Source of the DNA: Puia dinghuensis
GTDB taxonomy: Bacteria > Bacteroidota > Bacteroidia > Chitinophagales > Chitinophagaceae
Direction: 5' to 3'
Length of the DNA stretch: 64,000 nucleotides
Assembly (NCBI RefSeq): GCF_014642875.1
Contig: NZ_BMJC01000003.1
Span: 62,001-126,000 of the forward strand
Shown here: piece after piece, positions 38,001 to 46,900 of the stretch
Layout of the letters: every line of letters begins with the position of its first letter
Numbering within the stretch: the stretch's first letter is position 1
Translations under genes and position numbers: made by a program
Notes under the pieces: generated by a model
Seen by the model: the letters and a program-made list of their open reading frames with translations, nothing else
Databases searched by the model: none
What the model was told of the DNA's origin: nothing

Positions 38001-38293
38001 GAAGTACCGAGGGTGATCCGCAGGTCTGTCTGCCCGTTGATCGGGACATCCTGCGTGGCATAACCCACGATCGATACCGTCAACACGCCTTTTTGAGCAT
38101 CTTCGACGTTGATCGTAAATCGTCCGTCCGGCCTGCTCAGCGCGGAAGCGGTTCTCCCCTTTAATAAAATGGTAACGCCTTCGAGGGGCTCCCCCTTTTC
38201 ATTGACCACGGTACCCCGGATGGGGATTTTTTGACCGTAAGCGAAGGCGACGATGAAAATGCATGTTGTTAAGCAGACTAGCAATCGTTTCAC
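35039..38293 (-). CDS. susC: SusC/RagA family TonB-dependent outer-membrane transporter
   Basis: A 1084-residue porin: signal peptide to AYGQ, carboxypeptidase-like domain (IRGTVVNEKGEPLEGVTILL), plug (DVIVISALGLTKRQKSIGYS, VVDGVPIQNDMGDTRG, GSRAANGAILVTTKKG) and barrel ending QYGFDLKVNF. No STN domain. The start is GTG at 38293, immediately preceding a lipid-rich signal sequence. First gene of the six-gene operon B. The phased hexamer array at 38342-38369 lies upstream and the divergent transmembrane SARP-type regulator begins at 38438. Confidence 0.95.
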   Translation of the reverse strand: MKRLLVCLTTCIFIVAFAYGQKIPIRGTVVNEKGEPLEGVTILLKGRTASALSRPDGRFTINVEDAQKGVLTVSIVGYATQDVPINGQTDLRITLGTSTKDLKDVIVISALGLTKRQKSIGYSSQSIDPDRITEARDVNITDALAGKVSGLQVTTTGQPGSSTRVQIRGENSITGNNQPLWVVDGVPIQNDMGDTRGDNLDYGNGAADLNPDDIASIEVLKGPNAAALYGSRAANGAILVTTKKGKTGDKTLGISLNQNTMWSTISEFPAYQNEYGEGSNGVFVTNNNNIVPGTGAARMGSVGTTWGMPMLGQPYDNFAGQLIPGGYSPQPGNITSFYKPSITNSSNLSISKGDANGSFRLSYQNVYADDVLKNQNIIKRNTVSLSGTRKIDWLTLDTWVLYTNQDTKDRTVRNLDPASPMAAYVYMPRSFNISALNPYVNPLTGNSIALGSANSFENPFWSLYEDKNEDTHNRVIGGITATSRLNKMLSLRLQGATDMDFLSSWQYRELGGLQTPQGSYSNLEQHSINNDYQGLLMFNKQLSGDFNLTANAGAELATNNTLVRSARVAALLVHNMPSILNSNAVPTVSEAESKTNTQSLFGNVTIGFRDWLFVDVTGRNDWSSTLPVNNCSFFYPSVSGSFIFSDFLNNTDLISYGKLRASWAQVGNSAPAQALITPYTYGGIFLGNPYINYTSNNQLNNPNLKPEQTVSREAGIDVTMFHDRISFNGTVYSTRATNQIITAQTAPETGFSTRFINAGVITNKGIELSLNAKVIRGKKFNWNLIANWSMNRNMVVSLAPGVNNFVLAQNLGVYVNAKVGSPYGYLNGNAPYKVGDTTLVQANGRAVVQPNTPLGNFHPDWIGSLGSTFTYAGFDFSILFNVKWHGKIYSASYGRANFLGVTQYSLLGRDAWLLSSVILGENGNEQQGIGQTVGSGVTRYADSGRVKGVQYPNAYTIKVDASGKPVLDKNGRYEPGAKSTVWMNPTTYESDMTVNNTPAITYDASSIKIAEIVFGYTVPQTYLTRLPIRGARIALVGRNFWTLFKHTPQGIDPEAANSSGNAQGIDAGNSFPYAQYGFDLKVNF

Positions 38294-38323
38294 AGCCGTT
38301 AGTTTTTAATGATGAATGAGCCG

Positions 38324-38369
38324 TGAAACTACCCCGGGGGTGATAATAATTGATTAATGAAATATTAAT
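38324..38369 (-). promoter_or_regulatory. Operon B promoter: three TTA hexamers on an 11-bp pitch plus -7-like box
   Basis: Read on the minus strand: ATTAAT (38369-38364), 5 bp, ATTAAT (38358-38353), 5 bp, ATTATC (38347-38342), 10 bp, then TAGTTTCA (38331-38324), a weak -7 match. The SusC GTG is 30 bp further. The same layout, with identical 5/5/10 spacing, precedes the GH3 gene. An 11-bp pitch ending close to the -10 region is how SARP activators are known to bind. ATTAAT is self-complementary, so it could also act on the divergent regulator gene. Confidence 0.6.
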
Positions 38370-38437
38370 GGGTGGACGGGTAACTAAAAATTTACTAAGT
38401 TGTGTGCGGAATGTGGCCATTTTCGAAATCGACTGCT

Positions 38438-41008
38438 ATGCCCAACAGGAAAACAAGGATATACGCATTGCGTTTTTTGTGTATAATTACGCTTGGGTCA
38501 GTAGCATTAACTTCTTCCGGCCAGGCTGTTCCCTCTTTTGGCCTGGGGTTTTACAACAACGAGACTGTACAGGACAGGCGGACCAGCCTCGACCTCACCC
38601 CGGAAGCAGCCTTTGCATTTCATGGCGGTAGCGTCGATCTCAGTTTCGACTTTTCCTTCCTGCCCGGCCACACTAATTTCTTCGGCTATATCCTCCGGCT
38701 GATAAAAAACAACACCCAGAACATCGACCTCCTTTATGATAAGGTCAATCTTGCTGTGGGGCATTTCCGGATGGTCGCCGGCGATAACCCGCCTTTCGCC
38801 ACTTTCACCCTGGACAGCGGTCATCTTTTCAATACCTGGAATACTTTGCATCTTACCATCGATGCCGGTCAGGACCGGCTGACCCTACGAATGGGTAAGG
38901 AAGTTTTTGTGCAAAACGGCCTGCACCTGTCCTCAAAAGATAGCTTCCGCATCTGCTTCGGGGCCTGCCCGGTTCCGCCCTTCAAGACCACCGATGTGGC
39001 ACCTATGAAAATCAGAGATATCCGCATCACAAAAGGACGCGACCTGCTTTATTATTGGCCCCTCAACGAGGAAAAAGGCGCGACGGCGGTGGAAACCCTC
39101 GCGGGAAAGAATGGTTTAGTGGTCAATCCACTCTGGCTCCGCAGCACCCATTACGAATGGAAACCCCTCGACAGCCTGGTCATCGACGGAGCGGCCAGCT
39201 GCGCCTTCGACTCGCGGGACGGTGTCCTCTATCTTGTCGGGCGGGACTCTCTGACCCTCTACAACCTTAGTTCGGGTACCCGCCAGGCCCTGCCCTATGC
39301 ATCCGGCCGGCAGGATCTCCATGTCGGTAACCAGTCGGTCTTCGATGCTTTCAACCGAAAACTATACAACATCTTTCCCGATCAGCAGATCGCTGCCGCT
39401 TTCGATCTGACCAGCCTGCGATGGGATGCGAAATATAAACCCGGGGATATCAATTTCTGGCATGTCAATAAGTTCTGTTCGGTGCTCGACAGCTCTATCT
39501 ATGTATTGAATGGATATGGCCACATGCGATACCGGAATTCCGTTTTTCGGTATCATATCCCTACCCACAGCTGGGAAAGCGTAATTCCGGGCGGGGACTC
39601 CGTTGTTCCGCGCTATCTTGCGGCAGCCGGCGCAACCGACCGGGCAGACACCCTCTACCTCATCGGGGGCTATGGCAGCGCCAGCGGGCAACAAATACTC
39701 AGTCCCCACAATCTCTACGACCTGATGCGCTTCGACGTCCGCACAAGGACCTTCAAACGGCTGCACGAACTCTCCCCTTCCGCGGATGGCTTCGCCTTTG
39801 CCAACTCACTGGTCATCGATCAGAAGAACAGGTGCTTTTATGGGCTTACCTTCAATAACGGAAAATACTACACCAGTCTCCAGATGATAAAGGCATCCCT
39901 CGATGCACCGGGCGACCAGGCAGTCGGCGACCAGATACCCTATCCTTTTCATGATATCGAATCATTCGCCGATCTCTATTATAGTCCCTCGGCCAACCGG
40001 TTTCTGGCGGTGGTGCTATTTACCGACAGCACCACGACGCGTCCCCTGCACACCTGGGTCCACCTCTATTCCCTCGACGGGCCACCCGAACCTTATATCG
40101 CGGAAACAGCGCCCGTTGCCTCTCCACACAACCACAACTGGTATATCTGGACCGCCCTCATTGTCCTTGTGACCGGTGCGGCTTTCTATCGCTATCGCAG
40201 GCGCCCCGCCAGGCTACAACTGGAGGCCCCCGTCCCCCGCCCGGCGCCCGCGCCATTCACCCCCGTTCTCGTCACTACCGCCCCAGTCACCGGGGCTGCC
40301 ATCTTCCTCTTCGGCGAAATGCAGGTCTTCGACCGGGAGGGCAACGATCTCACCCGCCAATTTTCTCCCCTGGTGAAACAGCTGTTCCTGCTTATACTGC
40401 TCTATTCATTGAAGAACAACCGCGGCGTCAGCTCCGAAAAACTCAACGAAATTTTATGGTTCGATAAGGATGAGAAAAGCGCGAGGAACAACCGTTCGGT
40501 GAATATCGCTAAACTAAAGGCCCTTCTCGACAAAACGGGTGGATGCAATCTCGGCAAGGAAACCGGATACTGGAAGATCGATATCGATGTGCAAATGGTT
40601 CGCATCGACTATCTCGAGTATCTGGCGATCGTCCAAAACAGGGAGGCCGTGGACAAGGGCGCCATCGAAGCCCTTGCCACCATCACCCATCGCGGTAGCC
40701 TGCTGAGCGACGTCGAATACCCGTGGCTCGACCCTTTTAAGTCCGATGTGTCCAACCATGTCATCGACACCTACCTGCATTTCGCCCGGCACAATCCCGC
40801 CGATCCCGAATTCATGATCCGCCTGGCGGACTATATCTTCTACTTCGATGCTGTCAACGAAGACGCGATGATCATCAAATGCAGGGCCCTGGCGCAACTG
40901 GGCAAACATTCCCTGGCCCGCAACACTTATGCCGCTTTCCAGAAAGAGTACAAACACCTCTACGGCCAGGACTTCGAACGCGACTTCCACAGCGTCTTAC
41001 AACAATAG
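38438..41008 (+). CDS. Membrane-anchored SARP-type regulator with LamG-like and Kelch sensor domains
   Basis: An 856-residue protein of unusual build. After a signal/anchor ending SSGQ, residues ~30-215 look LamG/concanavalin-like. Residues ~243-552 form a Kelch-type propeller (DGVLYLVGRDSLTLYNL, DSSIYVLNGYGHMRYRNSVFRY, DTLYLIGGYGSASG). One transmembrane helix lies at ~568-587, followed by RYRRRP, placing the rest in the cytoplasm. Residues ~622-720 are a winged helix of OmpR/SARP type (FGEMQVFDREG, VSSEKLNEILW, RNNRSVNIAKLKALL, ETGYWKIDI), and ~725-850 a BTAD-like TPR domain. Divergent from operon B, and its stop lies 2 bp from the convergent end of operon C. Predicted one-component glycan sensor-activator. 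ATG 38438 is preferred over GTG 38402 and ATG 38411 as it best fits a signal peptide. Confidence 0.85.
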   Translation: MPNRKTRIYALRFLCIITLGSVALTSSGQAVPSFGLGFYNNETVQDRRTSLDLTPEAAFAFHGGSVDLSFDFSFLPGHTNFFGYILRLIKNNTQNIDLLYDKVNLAVGHFRMVAGDNPPFATFTLDSGHLFNTWNTLHLTIDAGQDRLTLRMGKEVFVQNGLHLSSKDSFRICFGACPVPPFKTTDVAPMKIRDIRITKGRDLLYYWPLNEEKGATAVETLAGKNGLVVNPLWLRSTHYEWKPLDSLVIDGAASCAFDSRDGVLYLVGRDSLTLYNLSSGTRQALPYASGRQDLHVGNQSVFDAFNRKLYNIFPDQQIAAAFDLTSLRWDAKYKPGDINFWHVNKFCSVLDSSIYVLNGYGHMRYRNSVFRYHIPTHSWESVIPGGDSVVPRYLAAAGATDRADTLYLIGGYGSASGQQILSPHNLYDLMRFDVRTRTFKRLHELSPSADGFAFANSLVIDQKNRCFYGLTFNNGKYYTSLQMIKASLDAPGDQAVGDQIPYPFHDIESFADLYYSPSANRFLAVVLFTDSTTTRPLHTWVHLYSLDGPPEPYIAETAPVASPHNHNWYIWTALIVLVTGAAFYRYRRRPARLQLEAPVPRPAPAPFTPVLVTTAPVTGAAIFLFGEMQVFDREGNDLTRQFSPLVKQLFLLILLYSLKNNRGVSSEKLNEILWFDKDEKSARNNRSVNIAKLKALLDKTGGCNLGKETGYWKIDIDVQMVRIDYLEYLAIVQNREAVDKGAIEALATITHRGSLLSDVEYPWLDPFKSDVSNHVIDTYLHFARHNPADPEFMIRLADYIFYFDAVNEDAMIIKCRALAQLGKHSLARNTYAAFQKEYKHLYGQDFERDFHSVLQQ

Positions 41009-41010
41009 TC

Positions 41011-43935
41011 CTATGGCCGGTCATATGCTGAATCCAGCTCTTTCAAAAAATCGGGTTGATTACACGTGAACCTGCCCTTAAAACTCCCTTTGACAACAAA
41101 ATGATTCCATCCCTGATGCAATCGCAGCGCCCTGGTAACTCCTTTTCCTTTTGCCACCAACGCCTCGTTCAACCACACCTCCCCACTGCTTTCTTCCTCC
41201 AGGTTCACCACGGGAATATTCGGCTCGCTAAGCAGATCATCCAACGATCGTGGGCTCAACACCCAGAACTCACTTGCACCATTAAGCGACAACTCCCCGT
41301 TGGGCAATAAGGGCTTGCCCATGACGCTGCATTCATTCAAGTGAACGCCCAGGTTGCCAAGCAGCATCCGTACAGCCTTTGCCGCCTTATCCACCCGCGG
41401 CGCCACTGGTAGCGTACTCATCACCAGTCTGCCCCTGCCCAGCGATAGCACCACCAACACCGCGCCCGGTGGCTTTGTCTCCAGCTGCGATCGCAGCACC
41501 ATGGCCGTCTTGGCATATTCCGGCTGCTTGTTCCATTTCAACCAATCCGTGCCACAGGCTTGCAGCAGAACCAGACTGCTATCCACCAATGGGCCGCCGA
41601 GCGTATAGTCCACGATCTCCGGGGGCCGCATTTCCGAAAAATACATGTCAGCCGCTGTGATCCCTGCCGTAATACTATCCTGTCCCACCGGCAATAGCGA
41701 GGAAGCCTTCCGTGGATATAGCTCCAATCTTGCCGGCAGCAGCTTGTTCAATTGGGTAAGCATTTCCGGCCGTACGCCCCACACCACAGCCATTCCGCCA
41801 TGGGCCGTCACTTTGTCGATCTCCCCAAGCCCACGCACTCCATCTATAAACACCACTTCCCCGGACTGCCCGGAGTGTGCGACAGGCTGCCGCTTCACCA
41901 CCGGCGTATCGGCCATCCACCTCGCCGAATTGGCCCCGGTGGCGGCATCCCGAATTGCGTCGAATAAAGGCCAGGTGCGATACATTGGTAAGGCGGGATC
42001 GTATCCCGGATTGAGAGTGGTGCAATAGGGTCCCAATCGCTCGGGCTGTACGCCTGGTTCGCCCTCTTTGAAATGGGTGAAATAAACCCCGTCTTCCAAT
42101 CGAGGTGGCCGCGTCGTATCCTTCATCCCCAACGGTAAGGGCCGCAGGCCATACCAAACCATATTGAATACGCTTTGGTAGACGGCATTCCGCTCTTTTT
42201 GCGCCATCAACGATCGGCATGACGATGCTGCTACTCCCTCCATCCGCCCTTCGAAGGATTCATAGGCCCGCATCCCATTCGTTTGGGCCACCTGCTCCGG
42301 CGTCCCGTAATACGCATTCCCGGCTTCTCCAACGCCCCAGGGTTTGCCGCTCTTTTGCGCCCTGTTCATCGCATCCATGCCACCATAGTGAACAAGATAC
42401 ACCGGGAACCTTCCTTGGCCATCCTCTTCTCCATCGGCGGATATCCATGTGCGTGTGGGATCGAGCCGCCGGCAGATCGTTGCCCATTCCTCATCATACT
42501 TCAAGAGGGTATCAGCCATCCCGGGCGGGTCGTGGAAGACATTGCGTACAACGGGCATGATCTCGTTGGAGACACTCCAGCCGAATATAGAAGGATGATT
42601 CCGGTCGCGCAGGATCAGTTCGGTTAGATGTTGCTTGCTGTCCTGCCAGTATAAAGGGTCATCGAGCTTTGGTCCCCCATCACTCGCCCACATCGCGCTT
42701 TCGTCCAGGACCAGGATGCCCATCTCGTCGGCTACATCCAGGTAAAATGAAGGATAAGGCTGCGCATGTAAGCGAACGGCATTCAATCCCGCGTCCCGCA
42801 TGGCCCGGTACCAGGCCTCCGCATAACGGCGGCTCATCTGCGGAATGCCGAGAAAATGCCAGGAGTCGCCCCGCATGACGATGGGCTTGCCGTTGAGCAA
42901 TACCTGGTTGCCCTGCAGGCTCACCTGTCTCCAGCCAAATCGGGTGGATCTTGCATCTACCGCCCTACCCTTTTCGTGCACGGTTGCTATGAGGTTATAT
43001 AGATTGGGCGCCTCGGTCGACCAATACTTCAACCTCCCTTTTACCACCGCGGACAACACCACTTTGGCCTCGCCACGAGCGGGGACGCGAACCACCCGGG
43101 CGGGCAACGTCAACCCTGCAGCCACTGCATCGACAGTGACAGTTGTCTCCCTATCCCGGTGATTCACCAGCGAAACCTCGGCCTGCAACGTATCCACATC
43201 CACCCGCGGTTGCACGAACACGTTGGCAACATGCACATCGGGCAGGGCCACGACAAACACATCCTGCCAGATACCCGCAATATGTTGTCCCCAGAAGGAG
43301 CCCGCCTGGTAGTTGCGGCGGCCGTAATTACCCCGATGATCGAAAAGAGAAGCCTTTCGAACGCCCACGCATAGCTCGTTGTCGCCACCGGGTCGCACAG
43401 CATCCGTTATATCGATATCGAAAGGAAGAAAGATGCCGAAATGAGTGCCCACGGGTTTTCCGTTCACCACCACCTGCACATCCCCGGCCACGGCCTCGAA
43501 ATGAAGTTGAATACGCCGGCCTTCCCAGCCGCGGGGGACAAAGAATTTTTTCCGCAGCCATCCCAGCTTGCATTTTTCCCATGCTGCAGGATAACTGGGA
43601 TAACATCGGAAATCGCCCCCCTGTCCATTTCTGTCGGCAAAGCTATTTACATTCCACGGAGATGGGATGCGAATGGGCGTCCTATCCCATCCGGCCTGGT
43701 CGATGCCGGCAAGCTCGGGTGCGGGATCCACGCCCTCTTTAAACCCGGTGGGCAGCGACAACGGCTCGAACTGCCAGAGCCCATCGAGACAGATATCGTC
43801 CCGGTATGGCTTCTCCCCTTCCTGCACGAACATCCGTGAGGGAGCAAATACGCCCGCATATTCCGTATGCTGACCGTAATTCACCAGCGGCGCCGCCAGC
43901 ACCAGCACCAGCAGCATCCATTGTCTTTTTATCAT
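41011..43935 (-). CDS. GH2 family glycosidase
   Basis: A 974-residue secreted enzyme (signal ending VNYGQ). Sandwich domain near residues 50-230 (DGLWQFEPL, HFEAVAGDVQVVVNGKPVGTH, WGQHIAGIWQDVFV), then an immunoglobulin-like domain and TIM barrel. Probable acid/base E458 (WSVSNEIMPV) and nucleophile E537 (GVGEAGNAYYG), 79 residues apart as expected for GH2. The ~300-residue C-terminal part is non-catalytic. It overlaps the GH3 gene by 4 bp (ATGA), so both enzymes are made from operon C. Substrate class within GH2 is undetermined. Confidence 0.9.
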   Translation of the reverse strand: MIKRQWMLLVLVLAAPLVNYGQHTEYAGVFAPSRMFVQEGEKPYRDDICLDGLWQFEPLSLPTGFKEGVDPAPELAGIDQAGWDRTPIRIPSPWNVNSFADRNGQGGDFRCYPSYPAAWEKCKLGWLRKKFFVPRGWEGRRIQLHFEAVAGDVQVVVNGKPVGTHFGIFLPFDIDITDAVRPGGDNELCVGVRKASLFDHRGNYGRRNYQAGSFWGQHIAGIWQDVFVVALPDVHVANVFVQPRVDVDTLQAEVSLVNHRDRETTVTVDAVAAGLTLPARVVRVPARGEAKVVLSAVVKGRLKYWSTEAPNLYNLIATVHEKGRAVDARSTRFGWRQVSLQGNQVLLNGKPIVMRGDSWHFLGIPQMSRRYAEAWYRAMRDAGLNAVRLHAQPYPSFYLDVADEMGILVLDESAMWASDGGPKLDDPLYWQDSKQHLTELILRDRNHPSIFGWSVSNEIMPVVRNVFHDPPGMADTLLKYDEEWATICRRLDPTRTWISADGEEDGQGRFPVYLVHYGGMDAMNRAQKSGKPWGVGEAGNAYYGTPEQVAQTNGMRAYESFEGRMEGVAASSCRSLMAQKERNAVYQSVFNMVWYGLRPLPLGMKDTTRPPRLEDGVYFTHFKEGEPGVQPERLGPYCTTLNPGYDPALPMYRTWPLFDAIRDAATGANSARWMADTPVVKRQPVAHSGQSGEVVFIDGVRGLGEIDKVTAHGGMAVVWGVRPEMLTQLNKLLPARLELYPRKASSLLPVGQDSITAGITAADMYFSEMRPPEIVDYTLGGPLVDSSLVLLQACGTDWLKWNKQPEYAKTAMVLRSQLETKPPGAVLVVLSLGRGRLVMSTLPVAPRVDKAAKAVRMLLGNLGVHLNECSVMGKPLLPNGELSLNGASEFWVLSPRSLDDLLSEPNIPVVNLEEESSGEVWLNEALVAKGKGVTRALRLHQGWNHFVVKGSFKGRFTCNQPDFLKELDSAYDRP

Positions 43936-46900
43936 AATGATTGTTTACCTATGGTGAGTCCACCGGAGATCGTTGCTTTTTTCCATTCGTTCGTAACCGA
44001 CCAGCGGGCCAAATCGCCGTCAGTGCCGGTGAGCACCACCGTTTGCACGGCCGGCGTTGCAGTCCAATCAGCGGCCGAGAGAGTAATTTTTATCCTAACC
44101 CTGGCGCCTTTCAACCCTTCCAGCGCAAGGGACTGCTCGCCGTCTTTTAATGGAATGATCCTGGATGCCAGCGGCCGGTGGTCCTCTCCCTCGGTTTCAA
44201 TGGTGAGCACCGCGCTGCTCTTTTTGGGAACGCTGGCATTGTAACGGAGAGTGGAGATGGCCGTTTTTATATCGCGCCATTCCGTAACAACTTCTCCATT
44301 GCGTAACCCACCGATCCCTTTTTCGCAGAGCTCTTTTATAGTTGAAGGAGAAAGACAATTGCGCGCAACGAGCACTTCATCCATGGCAAACCTGCCGTGA
44401 CCGAATCGCGGCGCACCGCCGATGATATCGAGCGGCCCCGCATAGGCCTTCTGGGCTGCACTCTTATCCAGCCGGCCATTTATGTACAGGGTTCCTTTGT
44501 TGTTTTCCGCATCGTATGTGTAAGCAAGATGCACCCATTGTCCGGTAGGCACTCTTGCGTTGCCTTTGAGATCCCTGTCCTGGAAGGACAACAGCAACGC
44601 TTCGTTCTGCACGCCTGCAGCGAGAACAGTGCCTGTATTATCCACATCGGCGCCCATCGGCGCCTGACCACCGAAGAACATGGCCTGGCCGTTTTCGTAG
44701 CTATCCACCTTTACCCAGCTTGCCAGCGTGAAAGATTTACGGTACAGGTCGAGGCCTCCGGCCGGGATGAAAGTTTGCTTATCCGAGCTGTAAAATGCCC
44801 ACCCATTCTTACCATTCGGGTATTGAGCGGCTCCCTGCACCTTCAGCGACGCGCCCGACACATCGTCTTTGGCGCCCGCCTGGTCGAAATCCAGGTACAG
44901 CAGCGGGTTTTGCAGGGCAAGCCCCACGCCACCCGGCGCCATGAGCCTTTGCTCGCTGCCATTGCCGATACGTACCCGGTAAGCACCAGCAGCGGGGAAG
45001 GCATAACTATATTGCACATCCCGTCGCTCTCCGGCCTTCAACACTAACAGCTGCGAAACCACAGCATTGTCATTCACCATTATGCGCAAGCTGTCACTAT
45101 AAGGTACACTTCCCCCATTCACCGCGGTTGCTTCATAATGCAGCACCCCATCATCGCCTATCGAGAGCCGCGCGTTGTCAAGCGTAAGCATGGCGGGGCT
45201 TTGCGCTACATTCACCGGCCATGTAAGCAGCTTTTTCCCTACGATCACCGTGATAGTTTGCCGGCCGCTGCGGTACAACGTCACCTCGAACGTATGGGTG
45301 AAAGATTGGCCGGGGTCTATTTCACTGCGATAGTCATCGAGTAAGGTCTCGCCATATATTTTGATATCGGCCACATCTGTGATATTTCCCTCGTTGGTCA
45401 CGGTAACCGTCACAGGGAAGGCCACGCCGCCTTTAACGCCCGATGGCGCCTGGATGCCCGGCATGAAGGAAGCCTTGTAGCGGGTGTTTATTTCGAATTC
45501 CCCCGAAACGCCCTCTTTCGGATCGTTGTACCCTATTTTCCCTTTATGCTCCGTATTACCGGGCGGCGATTCAGGACTTACGCCACCCACATGGACCCGG
45601 TACCTGCCCAGCTCCACGACCCTTTCCATCGACGCATCGAGCAGCGAAAGTTGGTAGGGCGACAGGCGGAAGCCGATGGTTTTCTTTTCCCCTGTATCGA
45701 GGTGCACCCGCTGAAAGCCCTTCAGAGTGATGACAGGCGTAATAACAGAGCTGATCATATCCGTAAGATACAACTGGGCCACTTCATCCCCCGCGCGGTT
45801 GCCTGTGTTCTCTATGTCTACCGACACGGCAACAGTGCCGTCGCCGTTTACAGCGGTTGTAAGATTGGAGTAATGGAAGGTCGTATAGCTTAGCCCGTAT
45901 CCGAACCGGTAGAGCGGCGTAAAAGGCATGTCGTAGTAGTCATAGTTGCGACCCGAGGGCAAATAATCATACCGTAGCGGCAACTGCCCCACATGGCGCG
46001 GAAAGGTAACCGGCAGCCTCCCCGAAGGGTTGGCATCGCCGAACAGGATATCGGCGGTGGCGTTGCCGCCTTCTTCACCGGGATACCAGGTTTCGAGAAT
46101 GGCAGCAAGGTGTTCCGCCTCCCAGGTGAGGACAAATGGCTTACCGTTTACCAGCACCAGCACCACCGGCTTTCCGGTGGCGGCAATACGCCTGATCAAC
46201 TGCCGCTGGACGCCCGGGATCTCCAGCGTGGCTCCATCCACATTCTCGCCGGTGGTGTTTTTTTCTTTATGCTCGATGGCGGGATTGTTGTTAGAATAAT
46301 CTCCCACTACCACAACGACAGCATCTGCTTTGGAAGCCGCGGCCGTCGCTCTTTCAAAACCCGACGAATCCATCGACTCCACATTACAGCCTTTTTCATA
46401 TAATATCGTCGTACCGGCACTCACATGCGATTTGATGCCCTGCAACACCGTTACCAGCTGACCGGGGCCCGCCTTTGCCGAGTAATCGCCCGTCTGCGCC
46501 ATATCGGCATTCGGACCGATAACGGCAATCGTTTTGATGTCCTTTGATAACGGAAGCAGGTTGCGGTCGTTTTTCAACAATACCGAGCCTTTAATAGCCG
46601 CTTCCCTGGCTAATTCCCGGTGCGGGGGAATATCGTATACCGGCAGCTTTTCCCAATTCATTTTATCGGGTCCCGGCCGATCGAATAAGCCAAGGCGGTA
46701 TTTGGCCCTGAACACCCGGCGCAGGTTTACATCGAGATCCCTTTCCTTTAGCACACCTCTTTTGATGGCGCCGGCCAGCGTAAATGCATTCACAGAACCA
46801 CACTCTATATCGACGCCAGCCAATATCGCCATTTTCGCGGCCTCATCGAGATTATAGACTACGGATTGTTTTCGGAGGAAATTTTCCGGGGCGCTGCAGT

